Assembly: GCA_905234005.1 (NCBI GenBank)
Contig: CAJOFW010000138.1
Span: 1-6,931 of the forward strand
Source: an uncultured Oscillospiraceae bacterium
GTDB lineage: Bacteria; Bacillota; Clostridia; Oscillospirales; Oscillospiraceae
Direction of reading: 5' to 3'
Length of the DNA stretch: 6,931 nt
In this document: positions 5,698 through 6,931 of the stretch, in pieces
Numbering within the stretch: the first letter of the stretch is position 1
Layout: every line of letters starts with the position of its first letter
Position numbers and translations under genes: made by a program
The notes under the pieces: generated by a model
Seen by the model: only the letters and a program-made list of their open reading frames with translations
Told to the model about the DNA's origin: nothing
Database searches by the model: none

Positions 5698-5727
5698 ATC
5701 ATACCACATCGGATTGCCTCTTGACAA
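5698..5727 (-). promoter_or_regulatory. trpS promoter with extended -10
   Basis: Read on the minus strand, TTGTCA (complement of 5722-5727), an 18-nt spacer and TATGAT (complement of 5698-5703) form a good sigma-A promoter. TGG immediately precedes the -10 and gives the extended TGn element. Transcription would start near 5691 and produce a leader of about 120 nt before the trpS ATG. Its -35 overlaps the -35 of the opposing gltX promoter. Confidence 0.6.
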
Positions 5728-5749
5728 GCGGGAAAGAATAAAATAAATT
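5721..5749 (+). promoter_or_regulatory. gltX: gltX promoter
   Basis: A perfect -35 TTGACA (5721-5726) is followed by an optimal 17-nt spacer and a -10-like TAAATT (5744-5749). The region around the -10 is strongly A/T-rich, unlike the surrounding DNA, as expected for a promoter. Transcription would start near 5756, leaving a short leader of about 34 nt with no room for a T-box. Confidence 0.6.
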
Positions 5750-5789
5750 GTAGAGTTAGAAAAAATGAAACTACAGGAGACCCGAACCC

Positions 5790-6931
5790 ATGGACGACCG
5801 CTTTTTTGAAGAGCTTGAGAGCCGCATCCCGACCGGCGGGGTGCGCACGCGCTTTGCCCCCAGCCCGACGGGCTATATGCACGTCGGCAATCTGCGCACG
5901 GCGCTGTATACATGGTGCATCGCCCGCCACGAGGGCGGCACCTTCATCCTCCGCATCGAGGACACCGATCAGGGCCGTCTCGTGGACGGCGCGGTGGACG
6001 TGATCTACAACACGCTGACCGACTGCGGCCTCGACTGGGACGAAGGCCCGGACAAGGGCGGCCCGGTCGCGCCGTATGTCCAGACCGAGCGCCGGGGGCT
6101 GTATCTGCCGTTCGCGCAGCGCCTCGTGGAGCGCGGCCACGCGTACTACTGCTTCTGCGAGAAGTCGGAGGAGACGGAAAGCGCCGGCTTCGAGAAGACC
6201 GCCGACCCCTGCCGCGATCTGGACCCCGCCGAGGTGCGCCGCCGCCTCGACGCCGGCATGCCCTACGTCATCCGCCAGCGCATCCCCGCCGAAGGGTCGA
6301 CGACGTTCCACGACGAGATATTCGGCGACGTGACCGCGCCGAACAAGGACCTGGACGATCAGGTGCTCATCAAACGCGACGGCCTGCCGACGTACAACTT
6401 CGCGAACGTCATCGACGACCACCTCATGGGCATCACCCACGTCGTGCGCGGCTCGGAGTACCTCGCGAGCGCCCCGAAGTACAACCTGCTCTACGAGGGC
6501 TTCGGCTGGGACGTGCCGAAGTACATCCACTGCTCGCCGGTCATGCGCGACGCCCACAACAAGATGTCAAAGCGCCACGGCGACCCGTCTTATGAGGATC
6601 TGCTCGAACGGGGGTATCTCCGGGAGGCCATCGTGAACTACGTCGCCCTGCTCGGCTGGTCGCCCCGGGGCGAGCGGGAGATCTTCAGCATCCGGGAGCT
6701 TGCCGAGGCGTTCGAGCTGTCCGGCATCTCCAGAAGCCAGGCGATCTTCGACATCGACAAGCTCACCTACTTCAACGCCGAATACATCCGGGCCATGACG
6801 CCGGAGGCGTTCGCCGCCGTCGCAGAGCCGTACATCCGGCAGGCGGTCAAAAACCCCGCCATCGACGCTGACGCCATCGCGGCGCTTCTGCAGCAGCGCA
6901 CGGAGGTGCTGACCGATATCCCCGGCAAGCT
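5790..6931 (+). CDS. gltX: glutamyl-tRNA synthetase (3' end beyond window)
   Basis: A class I cytosolic enzyme that attaches glutamate to tRNA-Glu; in bacteria lacking GlnRS it may also misacylate tRNA-Gln for amidation by GatCAB (inference). 380 codons are visible without a stop; full-length proteins are usually about 470-550 aa, so the C-terminal anticodon-binding part is cut off by the window edge. Motifs seen: PSPTGYMHVGNLRTAL (25-40) with HVGN at 31-34, RIEDTD (55-60), the GLPTYNFANVIDDH block (198-211), THVVRGSEYLASAPKY (216-231) and KMSKRHG (258-264). Cys121 and Cys123 (CFC) with Cys141 are probable zinc ligands, on a shorter loop than the E. coli type. AGGAGA (5775-5780) lies 9 nt before ATG 5790, which fixes the start. 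An upstream ATG at 5765 is in another frame. It is divergently transcribed from trpS. Confidence 0.96.
   Translation, partial: MDDRFFEELESRIPTGGVRTRFAPSPTGYMHVGNLRTALYTWCIARHEGGTFILRIEDTDQGRLVDGAVDVIYNTLTDCGLDWDEGPDKGGPVAPYVQTERRGLYLPFAQRLVERGHAYYCFCEKSEETESAGFEKTADPCRDLDPAEVRRRLDAGMPYVIRQRIPAEGSTTFHDEIFGDVTAPNKDLDDQVLIKRDGLPTYNFANVIDDHLMGITHVVRGSEYLASAPKYNLLYEGFGWDVPKYIHCSPVMRDAHNKMSKRHGDPSYEDLLERGYLREAIVNYVALLGWSPRGEREIFSIRELAEAFELSGISRSQAIFDIDKLTYFNAEYIRAMTPEAFAAVAEPYIRQAVKNPAIDADAIAALLQQRTEVLTDIPGK

Noticed and set aside
5688..6557. Minus-strand open frame (289 codons) antisense to gltX
   Set aside because: It overlaps an unmistakable GluRS sequence and both divergent promoters. The composition is that of an antisense shadow.
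1..6931. CRISPR arrays, tRNA/rRNA genes, insertion sequences, attachment sites
   Set aside because: No regularly spaced repeats, cloverleaf-forming segments with TTCGA-type arms, transposase motifs or terminal inverted repeats were found on reading both strands.

Overview
The window is GC-rich, densely coded DNA from a low-redundancy bacterial chromosome. It most probably comes from a GC-rich Clostridia lineage (Oscillospiraceae/Ruminococcaceae-like). The pointers are an S-layer-homology (SLH) surface protein with an NlpC/P60-like domain and chitobiase-C-terminal-type repeats, Firmicutes-style TrpRS and GluRS, and strong Shine-Dalgarno sites. This assignment is inferred from protein style; no rRNA or marker search was possible.

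Layout, left to right. (1) 96-3401 (+): a large exported, cell-wall-anchored modular protein. Its order is signal peptide, acidic linker, propeller-like N-domain, NlpC/P60-like cysteine peptidase fold, two chitobiase-C-terminal-type repeats, InlB-like repeat, SLH1, SH3-like insert, SLH2, SLH3. (2) 3402-3501: a short intergenic region with a long imperfect hairpin. The hairpin's descending arm is the Shine-Dalgarno of the next gene, and its loop carries a good -10-like hexamer. (3) 3502-4418 (+): three small uncharacterised genes (81, 127 and 102 aa) in a tight cassette. Consecutive genes overlap by exactly 11 nt at near-identical GGCCATGG junctions. (4) 4419-4554: a convergent intergenic region with a perfect AT-rich palindrome. 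(5) 4555-5571 (-): trpS, tryptophanyl-tRNA synthetase. (6) 5572-5789: a divergent control region, with oppositely facing promoters whose -35 boxes overlap on one palindrome, plus an 11-bp direct repeat in the trpS leader. (7) 5790 to the window end (+): gltX, glutamyl-tRNA synthetase, cut off by the window edge.

The two synthetases are housekeeping translation genes, apparently co-regulated at the promoter level. The SLH protein acts at the cell surface. The three-gene cassette is the part with no known function. It looks translationally coupled and insulated from upstream read-through by the hairpin. It is the best candidate for something undescribed, but nothing in its sequence reveals a biochemical activity.
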